From Aradus depressus (lineage: Eukaryota; Arthropoda; Insecta; Hemiptera; Aradidae): DNA of 64,000 bases. This document shows, in pieces, positions 13,601 to 24,895 of the stretch. Location: contig OY759217.1 in NCBI GenBank assembly GCA_963662175.1, forward strand, positions 10,728,562 through 10,792,561. Direction: 5' to 3'. Below the pieces are notes generated by a model. The model saw only the letters and a program-made list of their open reading frames with translations, was not told the origin of the DNA and ran no database searches. The number at the start of each line of letters is the position of its first letter. Positions within the stretch are counted from its first letter, which is position 1. Both the position numbers and the translations under genes were made by a program.

Positions 13601-14245
13601 TTGTACACACAAAGTATCAATTAGTGTCTTGCATCAAGAAAGTTCCGTTGAAACCAACGGTAGGTTCCGCTCAGCGCTGCATTTATTATAATGAAGCATA
13701 TTTCATGAAGAATGACAGTTTTCGCGTAATTGAGATAAAAAGTCCAAAAAAAAGGGTCAATAAATAATGCATTTTTTGCATCTGTAGACATCCGTTATGC
13801 ACAAAAATCCAATAAATTGGTGTATAGAAATAATCTACACAATTCCAGATCTATAAATAACTATTTCGGATCCGCAGATATAGCGCGTCTAACATTTTTT
13901 TTTTTTTTAATGTAATTTTATCAGTTCAAAGGTGGCCCTACCCATTTTTTCAATCCACTGAGTAGGTATAAATTCTCAGCAAGTAGCACTAATTATCTCT
14001 TGAGGGTGATGCCAAATATTTCAGAGATTTGTTGTTACAATGCCACAAAGCTTTCAATTATTAAAAATAATATGAAAAGAGAGAAAATAGATACCAATGT
14101 CGTCTTCTTTTCTCCGTTTTTCTTCCGGGATCAAGGGTACAACACCCTGGACGTCACTTCTGCTGGAACTCCGTCTACGGCTTGCGACTAGGGGGGTTTC
14201 TTTAAGGGAAGGAACTTTGGAGGACCTTCTGGCCTGCAGAAAATC
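10647..14245 (-). CDS. unrecognised charged protein, 3' half (4 exons), sharing its last exon with ANKRD39
   Basis: Exons are 14245-14095, 13408-13292, 12278-12086 and 10680-10647 (stop TAA at 10649-10647). Phases match at each join (1, 1, 2), giving 164 codons plus stop. The sequence includes a basic Ser-rich stretch (RRSSKVPSLKETPLVASRRR), a charged helix (KETEEERKERKEKEKQKREA), a folded-looking part (LAEYLTFTGSKIQIRNPSS, DDLPEGARVIVNTN) and an acidic end DLSESSIDEE. Strong acceptors precede each exon (for example TTATTGTTTTTCAG at 10681). The 14245 acceptor could instead be at 14233. I do not recognise the family. The 5' end is unresolved. Its stop is one base from the ANKRD39 ATG, suggesting one dicistronic mRNA. 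Confidence 0.6.
10945..11400 (+). mobile_element. LINE 3'-end fragment (zinc-knuckle region), copy 1
   Basis: The translation contains degenerate FFFYRKNTPNCLCGGIET, corresponding to the Cys/His knuckle at the end of non-LTR polymerases. Downstream DNA (GTACGACCAAGC..GTGGAGTTGATTC) matches the copies at 41.6 and 55.2 kb. It is frameshifted, and is a 5'-truncated dead copy upstream of ANKRD39. Confidence 0.6.
11597..11730 (-). mobile_element. SINE family A copy 5 (antisense, head part)
   Basis: It contains TCCGAAGGACGGTATGC, ACCTCCCAGACAAAAACC, the antisense B box (GGATTTGAACCC) and head CACTCTACCGGCGCC. The 3' body is missing. Confidence 0.6.
13025..13042 (+). repeat. G homopolymer
   Basis: About 18 consecutive G in an intron of the unrecognised minus-strand gene; no function is evident. 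Confidence 0.8.
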
Positions 14246-15317
14246 CTAAATTGACAAGAATAAATCTATTTATAACAAGATAAAGAAAAAATAATTCATT
14301 CAGCGTCAGACCAACTCGGTATTCAACGGATTCCTTCCTAACCGCCGCCAACTTAGTTCTATAAACCCCACTTCGAGTATTAGTTAGTTTTAAATGATTT
14401 AAAATAAGAAATTAACGAATAAGTACCTAATTGTATCAACGACAATTAATGTATAAACAAATAACTAACTCTTGAATATAAAATATTAAAAATTATATAC
14501 TTCAACTTTCTACAGGCTACCAAACATATACGTGAAATGCCACTAAACGTAATTTTTTTTTTTGATACACTACAAAGGTTCAAATACACTGTTGGAATCA
14601 ATAAAATAGACTTTTGGGTTTATTTTTAACAATCAAATCGAAATGCTTTCGCCTCCCCAGAAATGTTGGGGTTTTCATCGTAAGTTTGTCAAGTGGCCAT
14701 CGATATTTTTAAGAGCCTTCAATAGCCAAATACTTGAATCAAAAATTTGAGTATACTTTCAATAATATGAATTTCTTTCGTTTCACTCATAAAATATTTA
14801 GTGGCTAAGATAAAAATTAAATACAAGAAAATATACGTAAGAACAGTGATTTCCAAGCAACCCGTACCCAAACCAGTTGGCATCATGGATTCAATCAGGC
14901 TATAAGTTACTATATTGGAAAATAAATCATTGACACTAGATTTAATTAGTAGTATGCCAATCCAAAGGTTGGTAACTACTATAGAGTAGTCATGCATCGA
15001 GATAATATCAAATATAATCCAAATTAATACTGACTAGAAATAAAAACAATAACAGAAAACATACGTTTATTAACACAAAAACATGGAAAATGGCAGAAAC
15101 AGAGGGGAAAAAGAATGCACGCAAATTTTACTTTTAAATGCAAACGTAACCTTTCTTAAGCAGGATGACAGTAGTGTGAGTCAAACAACTCGAATTTTTT
15201 AATTTTTTAAAAATGTATATCAGTCTGTTCGCAACAAACAACAATTGTGACCTCTGATTGGTTAAATTTGAATTGGTAGATTTGTTTATAAGTCCCCTTA
15301 GTGTCCGAGGCACTCAC

Positions 15318-15346
15318 TGGACCGTTTGTGCCCTTATCCCAATTTT
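15318..15346 (-). CDS. candidate 29-nt microexon of the unrecognised protein
   Basis: On the minus strand a very good acceptor (TTGTTTTTTTCCTAG) and donor (GTGAGT) bracket 29 nt that read NWDKGTNGP and end in phase 0, compatible with the exon starting at 14245. There is no independent support. Confidence 0.25.
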
Positions 15347-15737
15347 CTAGGAAAAAAACAATCATCCGTTTCTAAAAATAAAATAAAATTGACTCAAACC
15401 ACTCTCTTTAATTTTAAGCATAAAGATTTGTTAAATCGCATAATGAAACGACCTTAATATTTTTTGTAACACATGGCCAAAAACATCGAAATTAAACTCA
15501 CTATTAAAAAAAATGAATATGATAAATGTGTCCCATCTTCATTGTGAGATGAAAAAACTTTCGACAAATGTATTGATTTACGGTGGTAATACTAATTTTA
15601 AATCATGTGTTTCGAAAATAGATTGTTCATAATATATATTTGTCAGTTTTGACAAAATAGATTTCAGAGTTGTCAACTCTACATACAATTAGGGCATACA
15701 TAATACGACGTATGATTAACCGACAGTTATTATATAC

Positions 15738-16063
15738 ATAGGTTAGGTTTTATGACTCATGCCCGGGCTTTAACTACGAGGTCATATCGCCTACTACCAG
15801 AGCGCTCTTTCGTCACTCTGGTAGACGTGAGCCCGACTCTACTGTAGGAGTGCTAAATTTTTATTCACCTAGGGGTCTTTAACAAGTACCTGACATCGTA
15901 CAGGCTCGGAACCATCGCTTAACGTCCCATCCGAAGAACTGCGTGCTTAAGTTTATTTTACCTCCCAGATGAAATAAACTAAGGGCCTCGGTCGGGCTAT
16001 GAACCCACGTTCTTGTGCTCAGAAGTCAAGCACGCATACCTCTGAGCTACCAGCGCCCTCTTT
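15738..16063 (-). mobile_element. SINE family A copy 6 (near full length, antisense)
   Basis: It runs from ATGACTCATGCCCGGGC through CTACCAGAGCGCTCTTTCGTC, GACATCGTACAGGCTCGG and CATCGCTTAACGTCCCATCC to the tRNA-like head ACCTCTGAGCTACCAGCGCC. Sequence like ATATACATA flanks both ends, a possible target duplication. Confidence 0.8.
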
Positions 16064-16847
16064 AATTTATATATATACATATATTTAAATGTAACCATTT
16101 CATCATAAATGAATGGGAGACAAACAATTATATTTAATACAGAGGAGTCTCTATAAACAACCCAAGATACATTTTTCCTTTACTTGTAATAATTAAGCCC
16201 ACCCAACTCTTTGCTTTGTTTAAAGACACTTCCTAATTACATTTTTATTTACAAAATGAGCAATCGGTCATGGTTGAGCGAGGGATAACTTGAAATTGTA
16301 AGGAAATTGATGAAGAACACCTGTTGTTAAATTTACAGGAAATGCCCACATGCATATATATATATGTATGTTGGGCAATACTCAAACTGATTGTTATTCG
16401 ATGGTTTTAGGCGCCTGCGCGAAACTACGAAAATACGTTTGAAGATCTTATATTCATTGGGTAACGTGTCCCGAAAAACATAATTAATTCCACTGGGCGT
16501 CATACCAACTGTAGAGAACAAGGACGGGAAATGTAAATTATATTTTTGTAGAAGGGGAACGACCTATAGAAAGTCAGGGGACCGCTAATAGGTAAATAAC
16601 CACTATAAGCCACGTCATAACTAAAAATAAATAAAACTAATATTTAGAAATTAAAGAAATAACCCAATTACGCAAAATAGATATTTATTCAATTAAAATG
16701 ACATTTGACAAAAGCAACAAATGGAATTATTAAGGAAAATGAAATTTAATGAAAAAAAAAGCAAGGTTTCAACCATTAGGGAAAAAAGAAACTTTAGACA
16801 CATGCAAAAATTTAAACACAAAAAGTACAAGATTTTTCAAAAAATAC

Positions 16848-17116
16848 TTAGTATCTGCGGTCAGGCTTCTTGTGAAGAGTGTATATGACAGTTGAGTGCT
16901 GAGCCTGGGCAGTGGCGACCACTCTATAGTGGAGAAGCGAAGAGAGGGCCTGTACAGTCTCGAGGGGGGACCAAGCCACCTGACGGCCGTCCTGACCTGA
17001 CTTGTGACCCCAGAAAGGAGCTGCACTGTTCTGAAGAGACAGCAACTCCACCTGAGTCAGCCCGAACACCAGACACTCCTTACCCTCGGGGATCCCCTTC
17101 ACTGCCAGGTGAGGCA
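16848..17116 (-). CDS. GTP cyclohydrolase I feedback regulatory protein-like, copy C (single exon)
   Basis: The ORF starting MPHLAVKGIPEGKECLVF has 89 codons including the stop, close to the 84 residues of vertebrate GFRP; an upstream in-frame start at 17156 would add 13 codons. The C-terminal half (WSPLETVQALSSLLHYRVVA then STVIYTLHKK) matches the GFRP end pattern PPRIVLDKLERRGFRVL then LVWCLHKE. Its N-half aligns with copy B (LAVKG..LVFGLTQVELLSL against IAVKA..SVFGLTPEEVSAL). GFRP binds GTP cyclohydrolase I and transmits tetrahydrobiopterin inhibition and phenylalanine activation. Unlike copies A and B it has no intron in the coding region. It is GC-richer than its surroundings. The assignment rests on similarity to B and the family C-terminus. 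Confidence 0.6.
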
Positions 17117-17825
17117 TAGCACTAGGTCCAACGATAACACACCAATATTTTACCAAATATACAAACTAACGTTGACAATAACATCCATGTTCACAATACA
17201 ATCATTCCACTAATTGATATGAAAGTTCTGTCTTATTTTCATTTAAACTACAGATTTTTCATTAAAATTTACAATGAGGATTTTCTTCTAACGTCGTACC
17301 AAGTCCTCGAGACTCATAAAACTGCCTAGGTTTTGCGTTAAAGAAGTTTCAATATGAAATTTCATTTTTTCTTTGATTATTCGAACGAATAAAATAATAA
17401 GTTGTTTTCCATTTATTAAGTAAACCAAGACAGTAAGAGGTGCAGGTTTATTTGCATACTGCACTAGACGTAAGCTAGCCCCATTTTATTTTTCAATAAC
17501 CTGTAATCTAATATCTTACGTTTTATTATTGGTATTTTAAAACTTTGTATTTAATACCACTGCATCAGGTTATACACCATAAATATTTCTAACAACTGAC
17601 GTTGCTAACTCTATGAAAAGCATACAATGCCAACTGTGCTTCTTCGCCGGAGACAATACCATTCATAAACCTATAGACAAACATTAAATTGTACATTTAC
17701 AATTCATCTTAGAAAATTTATCTAAAAATTAGTAATTTGAAAAACGGACAGAACTTTTTTATCAATCTAATAACAATTAGATAAATTTCTAAGTTGAGGA
17801 ACGCGGACATATTGTGGAATTTGTA

Positions 17826-18331
17826 ATAAATAAATAAAACAAACTTATTTTTTGAAATATTGTCTACTCCACTAAAGATATTTATAAAAATAAAACTACC
17901 GGTTTCAGCCTCACACCATCGTCAGGTCTAGTTATGAACTAAGTTAGTTTGCAGAGTGCGATGCCTCCAATACATCTCTGGTGAAAGGTGCCACTTCAAC
18001 TAGGGAATCTCCCGGCTTTACCGTTAGCTACATCATGAAATATTTGACAAAACACTAATTTTTCTTAATTTACATAAAATAACTTAGATAAGAAAAATTA
18101 GTGTTTTGTCAAATATTTCATGATGTAGCTAACGGTAAAGCCGGGGGATTCCCTAGTTGAAGTGGCACCTTTCACCAGAGATGTATTGGAGGGGTCGCAC
18201 TCTGCAGACTAACTTAGTTCATAATTAGACCTGACGATGGTGTAAGGCCGAAACCGGTAGTTTTATTTTTATAAATATCTTTAGTGGAATAGACAATATT
18301 TCAAAAAATAAGTTTGTTTTATTTATTAATT
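17826..18331. mobile_element. fold-back element, subfamily F1 (copy b), long perfect arms
   Basis: Arms of roughly 240 bp pair almost perfectly around a short loop near 18075. Outer ends read AATAAAACAAACTTATTTTT and the inverse. Inside, ACCATCGTCAGGTCTAGTTA and its inverse occur, as do CGGTAAAGCCGGG and CACTTCAACTAGGGAATC in both arms. On the + strand 18231-18260 reads CTGACGATGGTGTAAGGCCG then AAACCGGTAG. It lies between GFRP-like copies C and B. Confidence 0.85.
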
Positions 18332-18339
18332 TCATAAAT

Positions 18340-20670
18340 AAAAAGAATATAATGATTAATCAGGGGTCGGTATGCGGCTCCCATGACCCTCTGGTATGGG
18401 TCGCAAGGACATGATAACATGAAAGAAAAGAGGTTTATCTGCAAAGCAAGTATAGTGCCCGAATCAAGTGACAGGATTTTAACAAACTGGCTCGATATAT
18501 GCAATATTCCGATATATATTTATATGCAGCCCTGAATTGAAAACGTGCTTAATGCAGACCTCTGACATTTCAAAGTTAAAAGTGCAGTCCCAAATGAGGA
18601 AGATGAAGACATTAAAAATATGGCTTGCAAATTGTCGACTGGTCACCCTCGTAACTTCTTTGAAAACCTCATACCTCTGAACACATTCAAGTATTCATTA
18701 AAGCCATGTTGAGCTCCATTAGAGCCCAAATTGTTTGTTTTCTTCGTAAAATGTTTGCGAGGAAGATATTTTACCAACTAATTCGATAATGTTTTTTGGT
18801 ATTAGAGTAAAATCTTAGAAGCATCAATCTCAAGTATTGGAATATACTTATATAAAATGATAGAAGGATATAATGGTAACAACAAAAATAATAATTGCAC
18901 ATCTGAAACATAAAACTGGGCTTGTTTGGCCACTGCTATCTATATAACAAGAATGTACAACTTACATGAGGTGAGTGGAGAATTTACACAAAACTTTTGT
19001 ATAACATTTCTTTAGATGCTAAAAACACTAAACATTAAAATTCATTTGTGAAAGAGGGATGTGAAAGACGGTTTTTCATCTTCCCCGGCCTAAATTTTGA
19101 AACTAATGTTAATTGGCTGCTAGTTTACGACATCAACACAATTTGGAGGGTAGCCAACCTTTATGGTCATACCTGTCTATCACAACCTACTTGATTAATA
19201 ATTTATCTTTCTACCAACAATCAAATTTCAGTAGTTAACTTGTTTTCTTTTGGGCTGTATCCATTCAACAATTTCTGTTAATACGTAATGAATTGAGTGT
19301 TTTTATTATTACACACAGTATTATTTGAAAAAATAAAAATGATAGCCCGTGGCAAAAACTGTAACCTATATTATACAGAACTTCCCCCATTACATTCTTT
19401 GCTTTCCTGTATATATAGCTGAAAATTCAAATAAAAATGTATTTAACAAATAAATATATACATACAATGAAATGAAAACACCCAAATACTACAAAAGTTA
19501 TTTTTCATATTTCGGTGCAGTAACCTGATTTTTTGCCGAGTTCTATCATTTTATAAGTACGCAAAAAGTTCAATAATTCATTTTTCGCTCATTTTTGTAT
19601 ATATATAATAAAATATTTTTGTATTAATATAAAAATATCACAGTGAAACAAATCGCACAATTCATCAAATTGTACATACTTTAAAATAAATATAAACAAA
19701 TAATGCAAGCTGTCCATTATTAAAAAAACTATATAAACTGTAAATATTTCTAGCAAAACGAAATTACAGATATATAAATGAAAACAATAGATTTTCGGTT
19801 GTATAATTGAGAAACCCATGGGGCAGGGAATGGCATTGCAGGGAAAGAAGTATGAGAGAAGCAAAATAGATAGGAATTTTCTAAGATGGAATTATGGTTT
19901 ATTTTGTTTATAAAATAAGATACTTTGTTAACAAAAAAATAAATAGCACACAATAGTCTTTCCAAAACTGCGTACCTGTAATGCTGTGTAACACAATATT
20001 TCCCCAAACACATTTTTGTTCTACTTAACACATTATACCTAATTTAAGTCCATGTCTTCACGATGCAAATCTAACATTACCATGCTCACTCAAAACATCT
20101 ATTATAGACTAGATAGAGATGTATTATATTATACACTAACTGAAGGAACCCAACAGGTGGGTAATATCTCCTTCTTCAGGTTAAATAATAGAAAACCATG
20201 AAAAAAAAAAAGGATTCATGCGCTGTCACATTCTTAAAAGAGACAATAAGGGAACTGGTACTTCAACCGTATATCACTCAATGTTTGTAAAAACATAAGC
20301 CAGCGCTGAGAATTCAGTGTAATAACATTTTATATATAATATGTATTATATATAACAACACACCAAACACATTTGGTAATAAAATAGAAAGTGTATCAAC
20401 AGAAAAACAGCGCTGGTTCACTGGAAACTAGGACTGGCTATATGTAAATATAACTGTTCCGAGTCCCGGATTATATTGTTATATATGTAGTGTGAAAAAT
20501 AATTTAAGATAGTTATTCCAAATGTAATGAATGAAAGGGCTTGCACAGTGTTCCGCCCTTATGCCTAAGAAATTAATAAAAAAAACTCATGCTTCAGTAA
20601 AACAAGAACAATAATACAAAGGAATTAATAGCCTCGCCACTTATTAAATAAAAAAATACACAAAGAACTT
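18340..20670. other. gene-free stretch
   Basis: AT-rich sequence. A CAGGGGTCGGTATGCGGC string at about 18361 resembles hAT-type termini but no partner end was found. Nothing else is recognisable. Confidence 0.4.
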
Positions 20671-20806
20671 AGGGGCCATGGTGGCCCTGTGGGCTAGAGA
20701 GTAGGGCTTTGGACGCATGGGTTTTACCATGGTTGTAGGAATTCGAATACCGTTCGGGAGCATTTTTCATAGATAGAACTGCCTCTCGGGGTCAAGGATG
20801 TTGCAT
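20671..20806 (+). mobile_element. SINE family B copy 1 (diverged)
   Basis: It has GGGGCCATGGTGGCCCTGTG, GGGCTTTGG.CGCATGG, a mutated B box (AATTCGAATACC) and the shared ATAGATAGAACTGCCTC..GGGGTCAAGGATG body. Confidence 0.7.
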
Positions 20807-20857
20807 AAATAACCAATAACACAATTATAGAGATGGATACTAATATGCATCGGATAG

Positions 20858-21165
20858 TTAGTTATTATGCTCATGCCCGGGCTTAAACTACAAGGTCATA
20901 TCACCTACTACCACAGCGCTTTTTCGACACTCTGGTAGACATGAGCCCAACTCCATTACGGGATTCCTAAATGTTGCCTACTAACGAGTACCTTACATCG
21001 TACAGGTTCGGAACCATCGCTCAACGTTCCATCCGAAGGACGCGTGCTTAAGTTTTTTTTTATACCTCCCAGATAAAATAAACCAAGAGCCTCGGCCGGG
21101 TCTTGAACCAGCGACCTTAAGCTCAGTAAAGAAGCACGCGTACCACTGAGCTACCGGCCTCTCAA
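20858..21165 (-). mobile_element. SINE family A copy 7 (antisense, near full length)
   Basis: Carries GCTCATGCCCGGGCT, ATCACCTACTACCACAGCGC, TACATCGTACAGGTTCGG, CGGCCGGGTCTTGAACCAGC and the head CCACTGAGCTACCGGC. Confidence 0.8.
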
Positions 21166-22127
21166 ATATAAGGCAAACAAAAAAAAAAAAGTTGAAAAGG
21201 TTAAATATGAACATGGTTTGTTCGTTATTAATCATGCAGTAGCTACAAGAATAAATAATAGAATTAATCTGCCGCAGAGAAGTTATCAAAATCCTATATT
21301 ACAGGTTAGAGGCTTACTTAAACAAAAAATCTCCAACATTACATCTGCAAACAGCTAAGAGAAAAAATAACATAAAGTAACTAATCTCAAAACGAATGTC
21401 TTGGATATGCACATTAGCTTCAAACTTCGTTGAAAAAAAACAATCAAATCATAAGGCATAGACTTAGTATCGATTCTCTCTCTATGCAGCGAGTCCCAAC
21501 ATTTTCACGGCCCACTTTTCTCTCTAGCTCGAGAATAAATCAGAAATATTTCTCATTAATTACTTATTGATAAGGAAATATTTATTCAAATTAGGCAATA
21601 TTAACTTGAAATGATAATTATCAGTTGCAGTTTTTGTGTTTATTTTTTTTTTTAATCTTACTTTAAAGTAACATTACATCATAAAATTAGTAGTCGAGCA
21701 ATGGGAAAACTTCGCGCCACACTGGTTGGGAATTGCTGCCCTATTTTTTTTTTTTCGTTTTATTTTTACGCAAATTCTCAACAGTGTTAAACTGCACTAC
21801 CTTGTTATAAAAAAACAAAAAAAAAAAAAACCCAAGATGCATTCAAAGGATCACATTTTCCAAAACCACATGAACCAAAACGATATCAATAAATACCTAG
21901 AAAAAAATTGAGTTGAACTCTAGTTTGATTACACCTTTGTAATAGTTCTCTGAAAAGAAATAATTTCATGAATTATGGGACGAAAAAGTACACGTAAAAT
22001 AACAACGCTAATGCAAAGGGATTACAAGTCAAAACTCATAACTTTGTCTAAAAATACTAGAATTGTAATTATATCAATCATAAGTCTAGTTGGAGCATTA
22101 ATGTAAGAAATAAAAAAAATAACTTAC

Positions 22128-24177
22128 TAAAACTTCTCTTCTCAAGGTCCAAACAATTTCAGTTTCACCAGAACTGCAAACGACCCTGTACCCCAATTCG
22201 CCGAGTGAGTTTAAAACTTTCAAAGGGCTGGCTAAAAAAGGAGAATTAGAAACAAAATTACAAAGGAAAATTTAAAAAAATATCAATAAAAATTGAAAAA
22301 TAATCTAAAAACTAAACCTAATGATGCACCGGCAAAGCCAAGGAAGGTTATTCTTTCATTGATGTAATGTGGCGGTATCTAACGGCCAATTGTTCACTCA
22401 GACAAGTCACAGTCAGTAACCGTCAATGAAGGAACAAAATCACTGCTCCTTGAAATCACTAGTGACTGGTAACGCCTTCTTCCAAAATCACTAGTGATTG
22501 GTAACGACTTCTTCCAAAATCGCTGCTCCTTGAAATCACTAGTGACTGGTAATGCCTTCTTCCAAAATCACTGCTCCTTGAAATCGCTAGTGACTGGTAA
22601 CGCCTTCTTCCAAAATCAGTGCTCCTTGAAATCACTAGTGACTGGTAACGCCTTCTTCCAAAATTTTCCGCCTTCTTCCAAAAAATTCTGTTGTAGCGCT
22701 ACTGACACCGTGAATCTCAGGCACTCCATCATTTAGACATTTAGATATATAGGAGTTGAGCCGGTACATCTAGGGACCTAAGCACTATCTCACATGTTTT
22801 CCGGCATTAAAATATTTATCAAGTACAGTTATTGTAGCTAAGTGTTATAGGATGCGGCACATTTTAAACTGTGGCCCTTTGATTTTCTTTTAGATATGAT
22901 TTTTTTAAGAATTAAATGTTTTACTTTGTTTATATAAGAAGTGGAGAGTTGATATAAACATGACTTATAAGCTATCTAATGATGTATTTATTAGTTTCGA
23001 AGATGTAAGCGTTCCAAGTGTGATATGTTTTCGTTGCATCCGTGCTCCGGAGACATAGGAAATATACTTCCGTAGTTATATGGCATAAGAAAAAAGTTTT
23101 TAGAAATCTTTCGGGGTCTTCGGCATAGTGATAATCACAAATGCAGGGGGACCCTCGCCTCCCCCCTTCCCTTACTTTTGGGAAATAGAAAAACTTACAT
23201 TGTGAAAACCAACAAGTAAAGAAATATAACTGATAAAATCTGCAAGCATCATGTCACCGGCGAATCACCGGCTATGTACTTTCCCAGCTCAAATTATTTG
23301 TAATAAAACTATTTCTTTTCTCCCTGTTTACTCTCCTTTTCTTTCCTTCGCCCGATTCAGCAGAAAATCAGTACGAGTTCTATTTAGGAACTTTAGAATC
23401 TACATAAAAATTTCATATTTATATATTCATTCCGTCGGCAGTTTTAGGATCTTGGTGTTAAGCCCCCTCCAATCCCCCCATCCTTCCTGAAACTTATTTT
23501 GCTGAAACTCTATTTTTTTTTAAACAGCGTTTTATAATTTATGTACAACTCCTAAGAGTGATATTTTTAGGAAAGTGCCATTATTAGCCAATCAGGCAAA
23601 TTTAAGTATGCCCAGATAGGAAAACAACATTTAAGAAATTACATTTTAGTAATATCTACAAATGGTGACTTTTGGATTCAACTAGGTGCAAATTATAGTG
23701 ATAAGTGAATGGCTTTGACTCATTCACACTGATAAAGAGGACGGTGCTGACCACTTTCCATAGGACGGTGATTAAAAGTGATCAGTGATTCAGGAACATT
23801 TTCAAAAGCGTGTTTCTAAATACTTTCTTCTGTTTTTGGGTTTCGAAAGTCCCCCCTCCCTTTAAATCCTTGGGTGAATTACAAAGTAATATAAATATCA
23901 ATAATATAAAAAGGCTGCAACTTCTGAAATCAAAATGTCGTTACGCAGAGAAAGCAAAAAAGCAATATTAAAAAAAAAAAAAAAAATAGATACCTTTTAT
24001 TAAAAACCCGTTGATAACTTCTTTGTTGGAATCGGGATATCGTTTGGACAAAGCGCTCACTTCCTCAGGAGTAAGTCCGAATACAGATGCGTCGTTAGAA
24101 TGGAGAGAAGCTTTCACAGCAATGTAACAAAGCTCAGTCATTTCTTTCATGTAAAAAGACGAAACAGAATTAAACAT
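22128..24177 (-). CDS. GTP cyclohydrolase I feedback regulatory protein-like, copy B (2 exons or more)
   Basis: Exon 1 is 24177-23994 (start at 24177, or 24150 or 24141 giving MTELCYIAVKASL) and exon 2 is 22231-22128; the join is phase 1 and creates an Ala codon. Exon 2 encodes SPLKVLNSLGELGYRVVCSS then GETEIVWTLRRE, the clearest GFRP C-terminal match in the cluster (LVWCLHKE in vertebrates). Exon 1 carries FGLTPEEVSALSKRYPDSN, shared with copies C and A. The sequence either reads on 8 codons to a stop near 22100, or uses the perfect GTAAGT donor at 22127 to reach an unseen last exon. The intron is about 1.76 kb and holds a 48-bp minisatellite. Function as for GFRP is inferred, not shown. Confidence 0.65.
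22440..22690 (+). repeat. 48-bp minisatellite, about 5 units
   Basis: The unit is built from CACTGCTCCTTGAAATCACT, AGTGACTGGTAACGCC and TTCTTCCAAAAT. One unit is shortened and the last decays into TTCCGCCTTCTTCC. The period is a multiple of three, so an ORF encodes a 16-residue repeat (RCSLKSLVTGNAFFQN); this is likely incidental. It lies in the intron of GFRP-like copy B. Confidence 0.85.
23245..23510 (-). repeat. dispersed repeat family D (antisense piece)
   Basis: It holds the hallmark GAATCACCGGCTATGTACTT, the CCTTCGCCCGATT..CAG segment and AAGCCCCCTCCAATCCCCC, all recurring at 51.6-52.8, 54.9 and (inverted) 60.0-60.5 kb. Confidence 0.55.
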
Positions 24178-24408
24178 ATCTATTTGTTACGGCTGTGTAC
24201 AGATGTTAGCGGGTTAATAACTGAATAAAATAATAGCGAATTATATAATGGACTAGTACTTTTCTTCAAATGATTAATTAGTTGTAGATTGTATAGTAAA
24301 AATTAAAAAAAATGAAAATAAATATCTATTGTGGAAGTAATCTATTACACATACAAAAAAAATCAGTATCTCTCTCACGGCGAAAATAATGAAAATAGAG
24401 AACACACT

Positions 24409-24895
24409 TCAATTTTTACGGGTGATAGGATCAGGCTCAGAGAACTCCTTGCGCATAGTCCACATATATTCGTTATAATCTTGTTTAACAGCCGTCGAAG
24501 AGGAGGCGACTACTTGATAGCCCAACACTTCTAAAGCTGTAAGAATAACCGTGGGATGTTGCAAGTATACAATAGTGTAGTCATCACAATACCCGCCAGA
24601 TGGAAATCTTTTTAACTGTTCAATGTCCTCGGCTAAAAACAAAAAAGGAAATAAAAACATTAATATTTCCAGTTATTAAATCTATAATAATTACCAATAT
24701 AAAATGACGTTATAATCCGGAGCAGACAAGAAAGCACAATTGAATAATGCAGAAGCAAGAATGAAATAGAGTCGCACAAGATAAACTATTGATTGCGAAA
24801 ACATAACTCGTACCTTTCAAACCAGACACCAAGACCCTCCAAGGGTATCTATTGTCGTAAGATGCTAAATTACCGCGGACAATAATGTAGGGCAT
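24409..24895 (-). CDS. GCHFR-like: GTP cyclohydrolase I feedback regulatory protein-like, copy A (2 exons)
   Basis: Exon 1 is 24895-24814 (MPYIIVRGNLASYDNRYPW...) and exon 2 is 24632-24409, joined in phase 1 to give 101 residues. The start MPYIIV matches the vertebrate GFRP start MPYLLI. The end (HPTVILTALEVLGYQVVASS and YMWTMRKEF) matches PPRIVLDKLERRGFRVL..LVWCLHKE. Known role of the family: a small pentamer that caps GTP cyclohydrolase I and couples its activity to BH4 and phenylalanine. This copy has a 5-residue insertion (KQDYN) before the last strand and an extra C-terminal tail. It is divergently arranged with TCTP, about 460 bp apart. It is the most family-like N-terminus of the three. 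Confidence 0.75.

Noticed and set aside
14719..14997. 92-codon hydrophobic minus-strand ORF
   Set aside because: AT-rich chance frame; it lies in an intron of the minus-strand gene and has no splice context.
16333..16521. Minus-strand exon (GMTPSGINYVFRDTLPNEYK) after acceptor CTCTACAG
   Set aside because: Acceptor is good, but no clear donor, no partner exon and no family recognised.
18361..18520. hAT transposon end (CAGGGGTCGG...)
   Set aside because: Only one end-like string; no inverted partner or 8-bp duplication identified. A similar string at 55867 is equally isolated.
22440..22690. CRISPR array
   Set aside because: Units are contiguous without spacers, in an animal intron; it is a minisatellite.
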